Positions 16,381 to 25,749 of a stretch of DNA of 64,000 nucleotides are shown here, piece by piece (the stretch's first letter is position 1; each line of letters opens with the position of its first letter). The stretch is from positions 372,001 to 436,000 of the forward strand of contig CBDAVB010000013.1 in NCBI GenBank assembly GCA_965200795.1, in the 5' to 3' direction. Origin of the DNA: Parashewanella sp965200795. GTDB lineage: Bacteria; Pseudomonadota; Gammaproteobacteria; Enterobacterales; Shewanellaceae. The notes under the pieces were generated by a model. The model saw only the letters and a list, made by a program, of their open reading frames with translations. It had not been told where the DNA came from and made no database searches. The position numbers and the translations under genes are program-made.

Positions 16381-17745
16381 ATGGCAAAAAATAAAACGGC
16401 GTTTGTGTGTAATGAATGCGGACAAGACTTTCCCCGCTGGCAGGGGCAGTGCAGCGCCTGTAAAGAATGGAATACTATTACAGAAGTTCGTCTCGGACCG
16501 GCAAAAACGAATCGCGGTTCTCAGTTCAGCGGCTACGCGGGTTCAGGCTCAGGTGAGGTGCGAACCTTAAATCAGATTGATTTGAATGAACTGCCGAGGG
16601 TCCCGAGTTCATTCGCCGAGTTTGACCGGGTTCTCGGCGGCGGTATCGTACCCGGCTCTGCTATTTTAATCGGGGGGCACCCGGGGGCGGGCAAGAGTAC
16701 CTTATTACTTCAGACCTTATGCCGGCTGGCGCGGACTATGCCGGCGCTTTATGTCACGGGTGAGGAGTCCTTACAGCAGGTCGCCATGCGGGCGCGGCGA
16801 CTGGGGTTGCCGACCGATAAGTTACGCATGCTGTCTGAAACCGGCGTCGAGCGGATCTGCGATATCGCATTAAAAGAGAAACCGAAATTGATGGTGGTTG
16901 ACTCTATTCAGGTTATGCATATGGCCGATATTTCCTCGTCGCCGGGCAGTGTCTCTCAAGTCCGTGAGTCAGCCTCTTATTTAACCCGGTTTGCGAAGCA
17001 GGAAGGCATCGCGGTGATTATGGTCGGTCATGTGACTAAAGACGGCAGTCTGGCAGGCCCTAAAGTATTAGAACACTGTATTGATTGCTCTGTTATGTTT
17101 GAAGGTGACAGTGACAGCCGTTATCGAACCCTGAGATCCCACAAAAACCGTTTCGGCGCCGTCAATGAGCTCGGCGTGTTCGCGATGACGGAGCGCGGAC
17201 TGAAAGAGGTCGCCAACCCGTCGGCCATTTTCTTATCCCGCGGTGAAGGCGAGGCGTCAGGTTCTCTGGTTATGGTGGTGTGGGAAGGCACCCGCCCGCT
17301 GCTGGTGGAACTGCAGGTGCTTGTTGACAGTTCATCCATGTCTCATCCGAGGCGCGTCGCCGTGGGTATGGACGCCAACCGGCTCGCTATGTTACTTGCT
17401 GTTATGCACCGTCACGGCGGATTGCAGATGTCTGATCAAGATGTGTTCGTTAACGTCGTCGGCGGAGTAAAAGTCAGCGAGACCAGCGCTGATTTAACGT
17501 TATTAATGGCGATGGTATCCAGTTTTCGCAGTCATGTTTTACCGAACGATATGGTGGTATTCGGCGAGGTCGGTTTGTCGGGTGAGATCCGTCCGGTGCC
17601 AAACGGCCAGGAGCGACTGGTTGAGGCGGCGAAGCATGGTTTTAAAAAAGCCGTCGTGCCTAAAGCCAACGCGCCTAAAAACGGGATTGCGGGCATGGAA
17701 ATAATCGGCGTGGGTAAACTCAGTGAGGCGTTAAACGCGCTTTAA
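16381..17745 (+). CDS. radA: DNA repair protein RadA
   Basis: RadA is a RecA-related branch-migration ATPase acting in recombinational repair. The 454-residue protein is full length. It has a C4 zinc finger (Cys10, Cys13, Cys24, Cys27), a Walker A motif GGHPGAGKSTLL near residues 97-108, the RadA-specific KNRFG motif near 256, and a C-terminal Lon-like domain including GEVGLSGEIRPV. The ATG at 16381 fits the usual N-terminus MAKNKTAFVCNECG. It is the first core gene after the accessory block. From memory, its usual neighbour in Vibrio and Shewanella is a PilZ gene like the one at 1-562. Confidence 0.97.
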   Translation: MAKNKTAFVCNECGQDFPRWQGQCSACKEWNTITEVRLGPAKTNRGSQFSGYAGSGSGEVRTLNQIDLNELPRVPSSFAEFDRVLGGGIVPGSAILIGGHPGAGKSTLLLQTLCRLARTMPALYVTGEESLQQVAMRARRLGLPTDKLRMLSETGVERICDIALKEKPKLMVVDSIQVMHMADISSSPGSVSQVRESASYLTRFAKQEGIAVIMVGHVTKDGSLAGPKVLEHCIDCSVMFEGDSDSRYRTLRSHKNRFGAVNELGVFAMTERGLKEVANPSAIFLSRGEGEASGSLVMVVWEGTRPLLVELQVLVDSSSMSHPRRVAVGMDANRLAMLLAVMHRHGGLQMSDQDVFVNVVGGVKVSETSADLTLLMAMVSSFRSHVLPNDMVVFGEVGLSGEIRPVPNGQERLVEAAKHGFKKAVVPKANAPKNGIAGMEIIGVGKLSEALNAL

Positions 17746-18163
17746 CCTAAAGGTTCATGACAGGCGCGGTTCTCATCAGCCTTCTTGTGAATTTAAATTT
17801 TCTGTCACCGCGCAGAATGAAAATTATATTCGCTGAGGTTTGAAGGTTATTTTCACGTTATTTTTCCGCGTTTAAGACCGCCGCCGACCGCTCCGCTGAA
17901 GGTGGCTGTGAATGCTCACGAATAAATCGCGGGAATTCCCGGTGTGATAAACCGGGGTTACCGCTGTTCAGCTCAGCGGCAGAAAATATAGCCAACAGAG
18001 ATAAGGACAGATGATTTTTATCCGACCTGACATTAACCTGAAATAGGTTTATCCGCTAACGTATTAATAAGCCGCATTTTATTCGCCGGGAGAATGATTG
18101 TCATTTTTCTGTCAAAAAGGCTTGGTTTAATGTGACGGCTGTGATTATTTTAGGAGCATTGAC
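17746..18163. other. Intergenic region between radA and dapE
   Basis: No gene is supported. There are hairpins such as CCCGGT...ACCGGG near 17940 and CCGCTG...CAGCGG near 17962, without a T-run. A promoter for dapE is expected here, but none stands out. Confidence 0.5.
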
Positions 18164-19369
18164 GTGCCCGCTGAAACCCCGCGATATGACGCTGATGTTA
18201 TAGAAAATGGCGAGTTACACACCCACAAAGCGGTTCGTTACGCGCGAGCTTTAATTAAAAAAAGATCGGTTACGCCTGATGACGCGGGTTGCCAGGCCTG
18301 GATTGCCGGCAAGCTTAACAAGATCGGCTTTGAAACAGAACGTTATCAGATAAACGGAGTTTCTAATTTAATCGCTTCTAAAGGCCGGTATGACAAGATT
18401 TTCGCTTACGCCGGGCATACTGATGTGGTGCCCGCTCCGAATACCGGACTCTGGGACGTGAATCCGTTTGCCGCTGCCGTTAAAAATGACATGCTTATCG
18501 GCCGCGGGGCGGTAGACATGAAAACATCCCTCGCTGCCATGTTAGCGGCGGCGGAAGATGTGATTGCGGACGGCTATCAGCCGAAAACTCAATGGCAGAT
18601 GTTGTTGACCAGTGATGAGGAAGGCGAAGCGCAATACGGGATCAAAACCATTGTTGAACGATTGATTCGGCAGGAACGATTACCGGATTATTGTCTGGTC
18701 GGAGAGCCAACCGGTGAAAGCAGAACCGGTGACGTGATTAAAGTCGGACGGCGCGGGGCGATTTCAGGCAGATTAGTTATATCAGGCAGGCAGGGACATG
18801 TCGCCTACGCGGGTATCAGCAGAAACGCGATTCATCTTGCCTCTGAAATTATTTACGCGCTGGAGCGCATTCAATGGGATACGGGCAGTAACGATTTTCC
18901 GGGCACCAGTTTACAAGTTACTTATATTAACTCCGGTGATTTTACCGATAACATTGTCCCCGGTAAGTGTGAAATCCGCTTTAATATTCGTTTCAGTCAT
19001 CAATATAAACTGTCTGACATTCAGCGAGACGTTCTGCGGCGGATTGCCTCATTGCCTTTATCTGAGGAGGTAACCGCGAACTTAGATATTGAATGGGAGC
19101 GCCACTGCCCGCCGTACTTTACCCGTAATGTCGAGGGAGACAGCCTGATCTCGGTTGTTGAGTCCGCGATTAATCAGGTCACGGGCATCTTTCCCCGGCT
19201 TTCAACTTCCGGCGGGACGTCAGACGGGCGATTCCTTTCTAATGACACCACTCAGGTTCTTGAGCTCGGTTTACCTAATAAAACGATTCATCAGGTTAAT
19301 GAGCGAGCTTCACTTCGGGAGATTCATCAGCTTTACCTTATTTACAGACAGGTGCTGCTGAATTTCTGA
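18164..19369 (+). CDS. dapE: Succinyl-diaminopimelate desuccinylase DapE
   Basis: DapE removes succinate from N-succinyl-LL-diaminopimelate in the lysine and peptidoglycan pathway, using two zinc ions. The M20 peptidase metal motifs are visible: GHTDVVPAP (His85, Asp87), GRGAVDMK (Asp about 118) and SDEEGEA (Glu pair near 152). QGHVAYAGISRNAIH and STSGGTSDGRF are DapE-specific. The GTG start has AGGAG 7 bp upstream. At 401 residues it is about 25 longer than most DapE proteins, the extra being at the N-terminus. It stands alone here, with a terminator downstream. dapB of the same pathway is 10 kb away. Confidence 0.93.
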   Translation: MPAETPRYDADVIENGELHTHKAVRYARALIKKRSVTPDDAGCQAWIAGKLNKIGFETERYQINGVSNLIASKGRYDKIFAYAGHTDVVPAPNTGLWDVNPFAAAVKNDMLIGRGAVDMKTSLAAMLAAAEDVIADGYQPKTQWQMLLTSDEEGEAQYGIKTIVERLIRQERLPDYCLVGEPTGESRTGDVIKVGRRGAISGRLVISGRQGHVAYAGISRNAIHLASEIIYALERIQWDTGSNDFPGTSLQVTYINSGDFTDNIVPGKCEIRFNIRFSHQYKLSDIQRDVLRRIASLPLSEEVTANLDIEWERHCPPYFTRNVEGDSLISVVESAINQVTGIFPRLSTSGGTSDGRFLSNDTTQVLELGLPNKTIHQVNERASLREIHQLYLIYRQVLLNF

Positions 19370-19458
19370 GAATTGCGCCGGTGATTTAAACTTGTGTCAA
19401 GGTTGTTCCGTAGATAAATATACCGCTGATTTTCTGTTTTATTTTTAATACTTCTTCG

Positions 19459-19486
19459 AAACCGGCTTTGCGCCGGTGGTTTTTTT
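19459..19486 (+). terminator. Rho-independent terminator after dapE
   Basis: The stem ACCGGC-TTTGC-GCCGGT is followed by GG and seven T. Confidence 0.85.
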
Positions 19487-19579
19487 ATCGATAAAACAGG
19501 AGTATATTGGCTAATATTGTAGATGTTGCCGGATAAACAAATTTTTAGTTAACCAAGCTCTTATGCACGGGAGTCGTAA

Positions 19580-21172
19580 ATGATCCTTGATGAAGTTGTT
19601 GAGTTATCTCGCTTGCAGTTTGCCTTAACGGCAATGTATCACTTTCTTTTCGTTCCTCTGACGTTAGGTCTGTCTTTTATTCTCGCGATTATGGAATCCC
19701 TATATGTGATGACCGACAAAACCATTTACCGGGACATGACGAAGTTTTGGGGCAAATTATTCGGTATCAACTTCGCCTTGGGGGTGACGACCGGTATCGC
19801 CATGGAGTTCCAATTCGGTACTAACTGGTCTTATTACTCTCATTATGTCGGCGATATCTTCGGCGCGCCTTTAGCGCTTGAAGGTTTAATGGCCTTCTTT
19901 TTAGAGTCCACTTTTGTCGGCATGTTTTTCTTCGGCTGGGAAAGATTTTCGAAACGGCAGCATTTAGCCGTGACCTGGCTGATGGCGCTGGGAACCAATC
20001 TTTCAGCGTTATGGATTCTTATCGCCAACGGCTGGATGCAAAATCCGGTCGGCAGCGTTTTCAATTTTGAAACCATGCGTATGGAGATGACCAATTTCGC
20101 GGAAGTGATCTTCAATCCGGTAGCGCAGGTTAAATTTGTCCATACCGTGGCGGCGGGTTATGTGACCGGCGCCATGTTCGTTCTGGCTATCAGCTCGTAT
20201 TACATTCTGAAAAAACGGGATTTACCCTTCGCGAGGCGCTCTTTCGCCATTGCCGCCAGCTTCGGTATGGCCTCAGTGTTATCGGTTCTGGTGTTAGGCG
20301 ACGAATCCGGATACGAAGTCGGTGAGGTGCAAAGAGTGAAGCTTGCCGCTATCGAGGCCGAGTGGCACACGGATACTCCGCCCGCGGATTTCACCATTGT
20401 AGGTATTCCCGATCAGCAGGCCGAAGAAACCCGTTTCGCCGTTAAGATTCCTTATCTGATGGGAATAGTCGCCACGCGCAGCTTCAGCCAGGAAGTCACG
20501 GGGTTAAAAGATCTGATGAAAGAGCATGAAGCTAAGATCCGCCGGGGAATGAAAGCTTACGGGCTTTTGCAAAAATTGAGAGCCGGCGATAAATCACCTG
20601 AGAATATCGCGGCATTCAATCAGCTTAAAGGTGATTTAGGTTACGGACTCTTACTCAAGCGTTTTACCGATAATGTTACTGACGCCACCGAGGCTGAAAT
20701 TCAGGCGGCGACAAAAAGCAGTATCCCTCAGGTCGCGCCGATATTCTGGGCGTTCAGAATTATGGTCGCCTTCGGTGTGATTATGCTCATCGTATTCGCC
20801 GCCGCGTTCTGGCAAAGCACCAAACATAAAATCGCTGAGAAAAAATGGGTGCTTAAAGCCGCGTTATACAGTCTGCCGTTGCCCTGGCTTGCTATTGAAG
20901 CGGGCTGGTTTGTGGCGGAATACGGCAGGCAGCCCTGGACTATATCAGGCATCCTGCCGACGCATATGTCGGCATCGTCGCTGAATCCGGGTGATATCTG
21001 GTTCAGTATTATCACCATCACCGCATTTTACACCGCACTGCTGGTCATTGAAGTTTACTTAATGAGGAAGTACGTCAGGATCGGCCCGAGCAGTCTGAAA
21101 ACAGGGCGCTATCATTTCGAGGGCGAACAACAAACTCAACCGGCCGGAATACAGGAGCAACCGCATGTTTGA
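19580..21172 (+). CDS. cydA: Cytochrome bd ubiquinol oxidase subunit I
   Basis: CydA binds hemes b558, b595 and d and oxidizes ubiquinol at the inner membrane under low oxygen. The 530-residue protein matches the family along its length. It begins with ELSRLQFALTAMYHFLFVPL (the heme-ligand His lies in this first helix region) and has GWMQNPVGSVFN, and FWAFRIMVAFG and GWFVAEYGRQPW near the end. The periplasmic Q-loop is present between residues about 250 and 380. GGGAG precedes the ATG at a good distance. cydB overlaps by 8 bp, and cydX follows, so the three form an operon. I found no convincing FNR site upstream. Confidence 0.97.
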   Translation: MILDEVVELSRLQFALTAMYHFLFVPLTLGLSFILAIMESLYVMTDKTIYRDMTKFWGKLFGINFALGVTTGIAMEFQFGTNWSYYSHYVGDIFGAPLALEGLMAFFLESTFVGMFFFGWERFSKRQHLAVTWLMALGTNLSALWILIANGWMQNPVGSVFNFETMRMEMTNFAEVIFNPVAQVKFVHTVAAGYVTGAMFVLAISSYYILKKRDLPFARRSFAIAASFGMASVLSVLVLGDESGYEVGEVQRVKLAAIEAEWHTDTPPADFTIVGIPDQQAEETRFAVKIPYLMGIVATRSFSQEVTGLKDLMKEHEAKIRRGMKAYGLLQKLRAGDKSPENIAAFNQLKGDLGYGLLLKRFTDNVTDATEAEIQAATKSSIPQVAPIFWAFRIMVAFGVIMLIVFAAAFWQSTKHKIAEKKWVLKAALYSLPLPWLAIEAGWFVAEYGRQPWTISGILPTHMSASSLNPGDIWFSIITITAFYTALLVIEVYLMRKYVRIGPSSLKTGRYHFEGEQQTQPAGIQEQPHV

Positions 21173-22304
21173 TTACGAAACGTTAAGGCTGATCTGGTGG
21201 GTGCTTATCGGTGTGTTGTTTGTCGGGTTCGCGGTAACCGACGGTTTTGATATGGGGGTCGGGGCACTGTTACCCTTTCTGGGTAAGGATGACGTTGAAC
21301 GCCGGGTGATGATCAACACCGTCGCGCCGCACTGGGACGGCAATCAAGTCTGGCTGATCACGGGGGCGGGTGCGTTATTCGCGGCATGGCCGATGGTTTA
21401 CGCCGTGGCGTTCTCAGGGTTTTATATCGCGATGATGTTAGTGTTATTTGCCTTATACCTGCGCCCCGTCGGTTTTGATTACCGCTCAAAAATCGAAAAT
21501 CCGAAATGGCGGACGGCGTGGGACAGAGCGTTATTTATCGGCGGCTTTGTTCCGCCGCTCATTATCGGTGTGGCTTTTGGTAATTTGCTTCAGGGCGTGC
21601 CGTTTACTTTTGATGAGTTTTTAAGAGCCGGTTACCACGGCAGTTTTTGGCAGTTGCTGAATCCGTTCGGCCTGCTCGCCGGTATCGTTTGTGTGTCTAT
21701 GTTCATGATGCAGGGGGCGTCCTGGCTGCAGATGAAAACCCAGGGTACGCTTCGCGCTAAAGCCGTGGCGGCGGCTCAAATCTGCGCCGTTGTCTTAATT
21801 ATCTGCTTCGGGGCGGCGGGTTACTGGGTCATCAGCGGACTTAATGGTTATGTGATTACTTCTGAACTCTCCACTTCCGCGGTTTCCGACCCCAGAGTAA
21901 AGCAAGTCGCGATTCAGGCCGGCGCATGGTTACATAATTACGGGCTTTATCCCGTAACCCGGCTGTTTCCGGTTCTCGGCTTAGTCCTGCCGGTTTTAGT
22001 GATACTGGCGAGTAAGTTTAACCGCTCCGGTTGGGCATTCCTGTTCAGCTCGCTTGCCATCGCGATGGTGATATTAACCTGCGGCAGCGCCATGTTCCCG
22101 TTTGTTATGCCGTCATCACTGCAACCGAATTACAGCCTGACAATCTGGGACGCAACCGCGAGCCAGATGACTCTGGGCATCATGACCTTCGCCGCTGCCG
22201 TATTAGTGCCTATCGTTTTAGGCTACACGATTTGGACTTATATTAAGATGTTTGGTCGTATTTCCCGTAAGCACATTGAAAATAACTCAACGTCATTGTA
22301 CTAA
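21165..22304 (+). CDS. cydB: Cytochrome bd ubiquinol oxidase subunit II
   Basis: CydB is the second membrane subunit of the bd oxidase and has about eight or nine helices. The 379-residue protein has the family start MFDYETLRLIWWVLIGVLF, and AVTDGFDMGVGALLPF, HWDGNQVWLITGAGALFAAW and WTYIKMFGR near the C-terminus. The ATG at 21165 lies within the end of cydA and has AGGAG upstream. Its length equals that of E. coli CydB. Confidence 0.97.
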   Translation: MFDYETLRLIWWVLIGVLFVGFAVTDGFDMGVGALLPFLGKDDVERRVMINTVAPHWDGNQVWLITGAGALFAAWPMVYAVAFSGFYIAMMLVLFALYLRPVGFDYRSKIENPKWRTAWDRALFIGGFVPPLIIGVAFGNLLQGVPFTFDEFLRAGYHGSFWQLLNPFGLLAGIVCVSMFMMQGASWLQMKTQGTLRAKAVAAAQICAVVLIICFGAAGYWVISGLNGYVITSELSTSAVSDPRVKQVAIQAGAWLHNYGLYPVTRLFPVLGLVLPVLVILASKFNRSGWAFLFSSLAIAMVILTCGSAMFPFVMPSSLQPNYSLTIWDATASQMTLGIMTFAAAVLVPIVLGYTIWTYIKMFGRISRKHIENNSTSLY

Positions 22305-22317
22305 GGAGAGCATAAGT

Positions 22318-22431
22318 ATGTGGTATTTCACTTGGATTTTAGGCGTATTACTGGCTTGTGCTTTCGGCATTATCAATGCGCTCTGGCTTGAGAGCACGGA
22401 GAATATGGATAGGGAAACCGATGAGGATTAG
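22318..22431 (+). CDS. cydX: Cytochrome bd small subunit CydX
   Basis: This 37-residue gene is short enough to be missed by gene finders. It begins MWYFTWILGVLLACAFGIIN, a single membrane helix, and ends with an acidic tail (TENMDRETDED). This matches CydX, which stabilizes the heme site of the CydAB complex. The WxLG motif and Glu of the family (WLES) are present. AAGGAG lies 7 bp before the ATG, 13 bp after cydB, and a terminator follows. Confidence 0.94.
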   Translation: MWYFTWILGVLLACAFGIINALWLESTENMDRETDED

Positions 22432-22461
22432 GCCGGTTAAATTCATGCTTAGTTAGATTCT

Positions 22462-22485
22462 GGGTAGCGATGCGTTACCCTTTTT
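22462..22485 (+). terminator. Terminator of the cydABX operon
   Basis: GGGTAGCG-ATG-CGTTACCC forms a stem with one G-T pair and is followed by five T. Confidence 0.8.
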
Positions 22486-22658
22486 AGTTGTCAGAATGTT
22501 AAGAAATATTTTACAAAATACCAAACTATTTTTAACAAATGGATTGTATACAATATTCTTTTGCTGTATCTTCTTTAAATCCGGGCTTGAAATATAAACA
22601 AAAATGAGCGGTAAAAGCTCGGTTCATACTTCAAAAAGGGATAAAGGAAGATAATCTT

Positions 22659-25600
22659 ATGAGTACCTCAAACAAGATTAATCGATTTCCATCCCGAAAA
22701 ACGTTAGCGGCGGCGGCCGTTGTTTCTGCGTTGATGTTTTCGGCTCCGGCTGCGTTTGCAGTAGATGGTAGTAGTATCGTTAAAGGTCATATCGAAAATA
22801 CATCCGGTCAAAACTTATCTGATGCGACCATTACTCTGAAACACAAAACGAAAGGCTTGGTATATAAAGTAAAAACCAACGATAAAGGTGAGTACATTCT
22901 TCGTAATGTTCCCGTCGGAGAATATGATATTACCATCAGCCGGGACGGTTATGCGGTATCAAAGCGTTCTGATGTTCTCGTTAGTATCGGCCAGGCGGTT
23001 ATTCTTGACGGTCAACTAAATTCTGTTTCAGGACAAGATATTGAGCGAATTGAAGTTACCGGAAGCTCTATCAGAAGTATTGATTTAGAGAGCTCGACTT
23101 CGGGCGTCACATTTACTCAGGAAGAGTTAAACGTAATGCCCGTAAGTACCGGCTTTGAGAATATCGCTTTGCTTGCGCCGGGAACCGTCGCTCCCGGAGG
23201 GAGTGATTTCAGGGGAGCCTCTAGTTTTGGCGGCGCGTCTTCCGCGGAAAACGGCTATTACTTAAACGGACTTAATGTCACAAATATTCGTACCGGTTTA
23301 GGTTCAATCGCTTTACCCTGGGAAGCGATATCGCAAACTCAGATTCAGACTGGCGGCATAACGCCTGAATTCGGTGGCGCGATGGGGGGCATAGTGAACG
23401 CGGTCTCTAAATCGGGGGATAATGAATTTCATTTTGGCGTTGAAGGAAGATGGGATCCTTCTTCATTAAGAAGTGAGCATGCCTCGATATATGACTCTGA
23501 GGGTGTGGTTCAAACCAATACCCGGCAAGATAGCACGGACTTTAAATATCTTCGACTTTGGGCCAGTGGTTCAATCATAGAGGATAAAGTGTTTTATTAC
23601 GCGCTTTATGCTCCCAGAAGGACGGAGCAAGAGTGGGCGGGTCAAAGAATAAAAACTAACCGAGTCAGAGAATCAGACCGGTATTTCGCTAAAGTTGACT
23701 GGTTCATTACACCTGAGCATTCCCTTGGATTTACCGCGATGAACAGTAAAAGAACATGGGATAGGAAAGTGTACGGTTATGACTACATCACTAATGCGGT
23801 AGGTGATCAGCAGGGTGTGACTGTACCCGGTGAAGACGGCGGTGATGTTTACGGTATCAGCTATAACGGCTATTTTTCTGATAACTTTTCGGTATCGGCG
23901 GTTGTTGGCCGTACCTCTGAAAATGTTGAGAACGTAGTGGCATCAACAGACCCCGGCGTCTGGGATGAACGCTCCGGATTTGTAACTCTGAGTCAGCACA
24001 GTGATTCGTCAGTCTCAGAGGAAGAGTATATCCGAGATCAGGCCAAAATTGATTTTAACTGGGACTTAGATGACCACTCTATCCAATTTGGTGTTGATTA
24101 CACCAAAGTAAGTGTTGACTTTAGTTCATTTCAGAATGGCATCGGCGACGCGCAAGGCTGGTGGAGTGTTATAACTTCTGACGGTGACGACCTGTCCAGA
24201 CTACCATCAGGTCAAGATTATATCGAGCGGCGTGTTCGGACTCGGTACACTGACTCGGAGGTAGAGTCTCTGGCATTCTATGTTAATGATACCTGGCAGG
24301 TTACTGATCAGTTAGTATTAAATCTTGGCGCGAGATACAGCGGTTTTGAAAATACGGTGAGCGACGGACGGGCCTACGTAGATATTGATAATCAGTTTGC
24401 TCCGCGTTTACAGGCTATTTATGATGTCTTTGGTGACGGCAGCGCAAAAGTTTTCGCGACTTACGGTCGTTATTTCCAACCTGTTTCCGCGAACATGAAT
24501 ATCACGCAAGGTGCCTCTTCTATCGAGTGGTTTGAGTTTTTCGATTTAGCGGAATTGGATGCAAATGGTTCCCCGGCGATTACCGCGGACGGCTCTCCGA
24601 GCCGGGGTGCTATGTTCGGTGACAGATATTATCGTCAGCGTGGTATTACCGAACCCGGTCTTATCGCCTCAGCCTCTCTTGATCCGATGTATTCTGATGA
24701 ATTTACCATCGGCTATGAGCAGGAAGTGTTTGACACCATGACTGCCGGCGTCCGATTTGTATACCGTGATTTAGGAAGAAGCGTTGAAGATACTAATGTC
24801 GGACCTGTGTTAGCTAAAAAGCTGGCGGAGCTGGGCATTGAGGATAACGTAGGCCAGAGCTCATATTACGTGTTAAATAATCCCGGTGAGGCTATCACCA
24901 TGGCTTATGATTTTGACGGTAACGGCACCGTTGACAGTATCAACCTTTCAGCGGAAGAACTTCAGCTGCCTAAACCTGAACGTAAATATTTAGCGTGGGA
25001 ATTTACTCTGGACGGCAGGGTAAATGATGACCTGTACATTGACGCGTCTTATACATGGTCTCATAACTACGGTAATACCGAAGGTCTTGTCAAGACGGAT
25101 AATAATCAGGCCGATCCGGGCTGGACGACATCCTATGACTACGCGGACTTAATGGATTATGGTTATGGTGATCTTCCGAATGATCACAGGCATTCGTTTA
25201 AACTCAATGGTCGTTATAATATTACGGATGAGTGGGTTCTCGGTCTGGCAAGTCGTATCACATCCGGCAGACCAAAGAGTTACTTCTCAGTGCACCCGAG
25301 AGGCGTAGACAGCTGCACAGAAGGCAGTTCCTGGGATGCTTGCAGCAGTACATATTACGGCAATGCCAGTCACTATGATTATAACGGCGAGCCGGCTCCG
25401 AGAGGCTCAAAAGGAAACTTGCCCTGGTTGATCAATGTTGATTTATCACTGACGTATCAAACTGAGTTATTCGGCAGTGATTTCTCTGTTAAAGGAACGG
25501 CTTACAATCTATTTAATGGTGACGCGGCACTTGATATAGAAGAAGAGCGCAGAAGAGTCATTTCAGTATACGATGAAAACGGCCAGGAAATCGGTATTCC

Positions 25601-25682
25601 GGTCGTTAATCCTGATTACGGAATGGTGACAAGCCGTCAGCAGGCCCGATACTTCTCGGTAGTTGCTCGTTATGAGTTTTAG
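22659..25682 (+). CDS. TonB-dependent receptor, Oar-like, with N-terminal carboxypeptidase-like domain
   Basis: The 1007-residue outer-membrane receptor begins with a signal peptide ending SAPAAFA, cut near residue 34. A carboxypeptidase-regulatory-like beta-sandwich follows (residues 38-120: GHIENTSGQNLSDATITL, DKGEYILRNVPVGEYDI). The plug domain comes next (IERIEVTGSSIRSIDLESS, YYLNGLNV, GGAMGGIVNAVSKSGDNEFH). The remainder is a beta barrel, ending with the terminal aromatic signature FSVVARYEF. Oar-type receptors are abundant in Alteromonadales and are thought to take up peptides or other nutrients; the substrate here cannot be read. AGGAAG precedes the ATG. The gene stands alone with its own terminator. 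Confidence 0.93.
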   Translation: MSTSNKINRFPSRKTLAAAAVVSALMFSAPAAFAVDGSSIVKGHIENTSGQNLSDATITLKHKTKGLVYKVKTNDKGEYILRNVPVGEYDITISRDGYAVSKRSDVLVSIGQAVILDGQLNSVSGQDIERIEVTGSSIRSIDLESSTSGVTFTQEELNVMPVSTGFENIALLAPGTVAPGGSDFRGASSFGGASSAENGYYLNGLNVTNIRTGLGSIALPWEAISQTQIQTGGITPEFGGAMGGIVNAVSKSGDNEFHFGVEGRWDPSSLRSEHASIYDSEGVVQTNTRQDSTDFKYLRLWASGSIIEDKVFYYALYAPRRTEQEWAGQRIKTNRVRESDRYFAKVDWFITPEHSLGFTAMNSKRTWDRKVYGYDYITNAVGDQQGVTVPGEDGGDVYGISYNGYFSDNFSVSAVVGRTSENVENVVASTDPGVWDERSGFVTLSQHSDSSVSEEEYIRDQAKIDFNWDLDDHSIQFGVDYTKVSVDFSSFQNGIGDAQGWWSVITSDGDDLSRLPSGQDYIERRVRTRYTDSEVESLAFYVNDTWQVTDQLVLNLGARYSGFENTVSDGRAYVDIDNQFAPRLQAIYDVFGDGSAKVFATYGRYFQPVSANMNITQGASSIEWFEFFDLAELDANGSPAITADGSPSRGAMFGDRYYRQRGITEPGLIASASLDPMYSDEFTIGYEQEVFDTMTAGVRFVYRDLGRSVEDTNVGPVLAKKLAELGIEDNVGQSSYYVLNNPGEAITMAYDFDGNGTVDSINLSAEELQLPKPERKYLAWEFTLDGRVNDDLYIDASYTWSHNYGNTEGLVKTDNNQADPGWTTSYDYADLMDYGYGDLPNDHRHSFKLNGRYNITDEWVLGLASRITSGRPKSYFSVHPRGVDSCTEGSSWDACSSTYYGNASHYDYNGEPAPRGSKGNLPWLINVDLSLTYQTELFGSDFSVKGTAYNLFNGDAALDIEEERRRVISVYDENGQEIGIPVVNPDYGMVTSRQQARYFSVVARYEF

Positions 25683-25718
25683 TCTCCCTGAAACTTTTAA
25701 CGAGTAAGTTGTAATATT

Positions 25719-25743
25719 GGCCTGCTTTCGTAGCAGGCCCTTC
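25719..25743 (+). terminator. Terminator after the receptor gene
   Basis: GGCCTGC-TTTCGTA-GCAGGCC is followed by a weak T-rich tail. It could serve both this gene and the convergent gene at 25750. Confidence 0.7.
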
Positions 25744-25749
25744 TTGAAT

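Noticed and set aside
19487..19579. FNR or ArcA site upstream of cydA
   Set aside because: No TTGAT-N4-ATCAA-like dyad is visible, and loose AT-rich matches are not enough.
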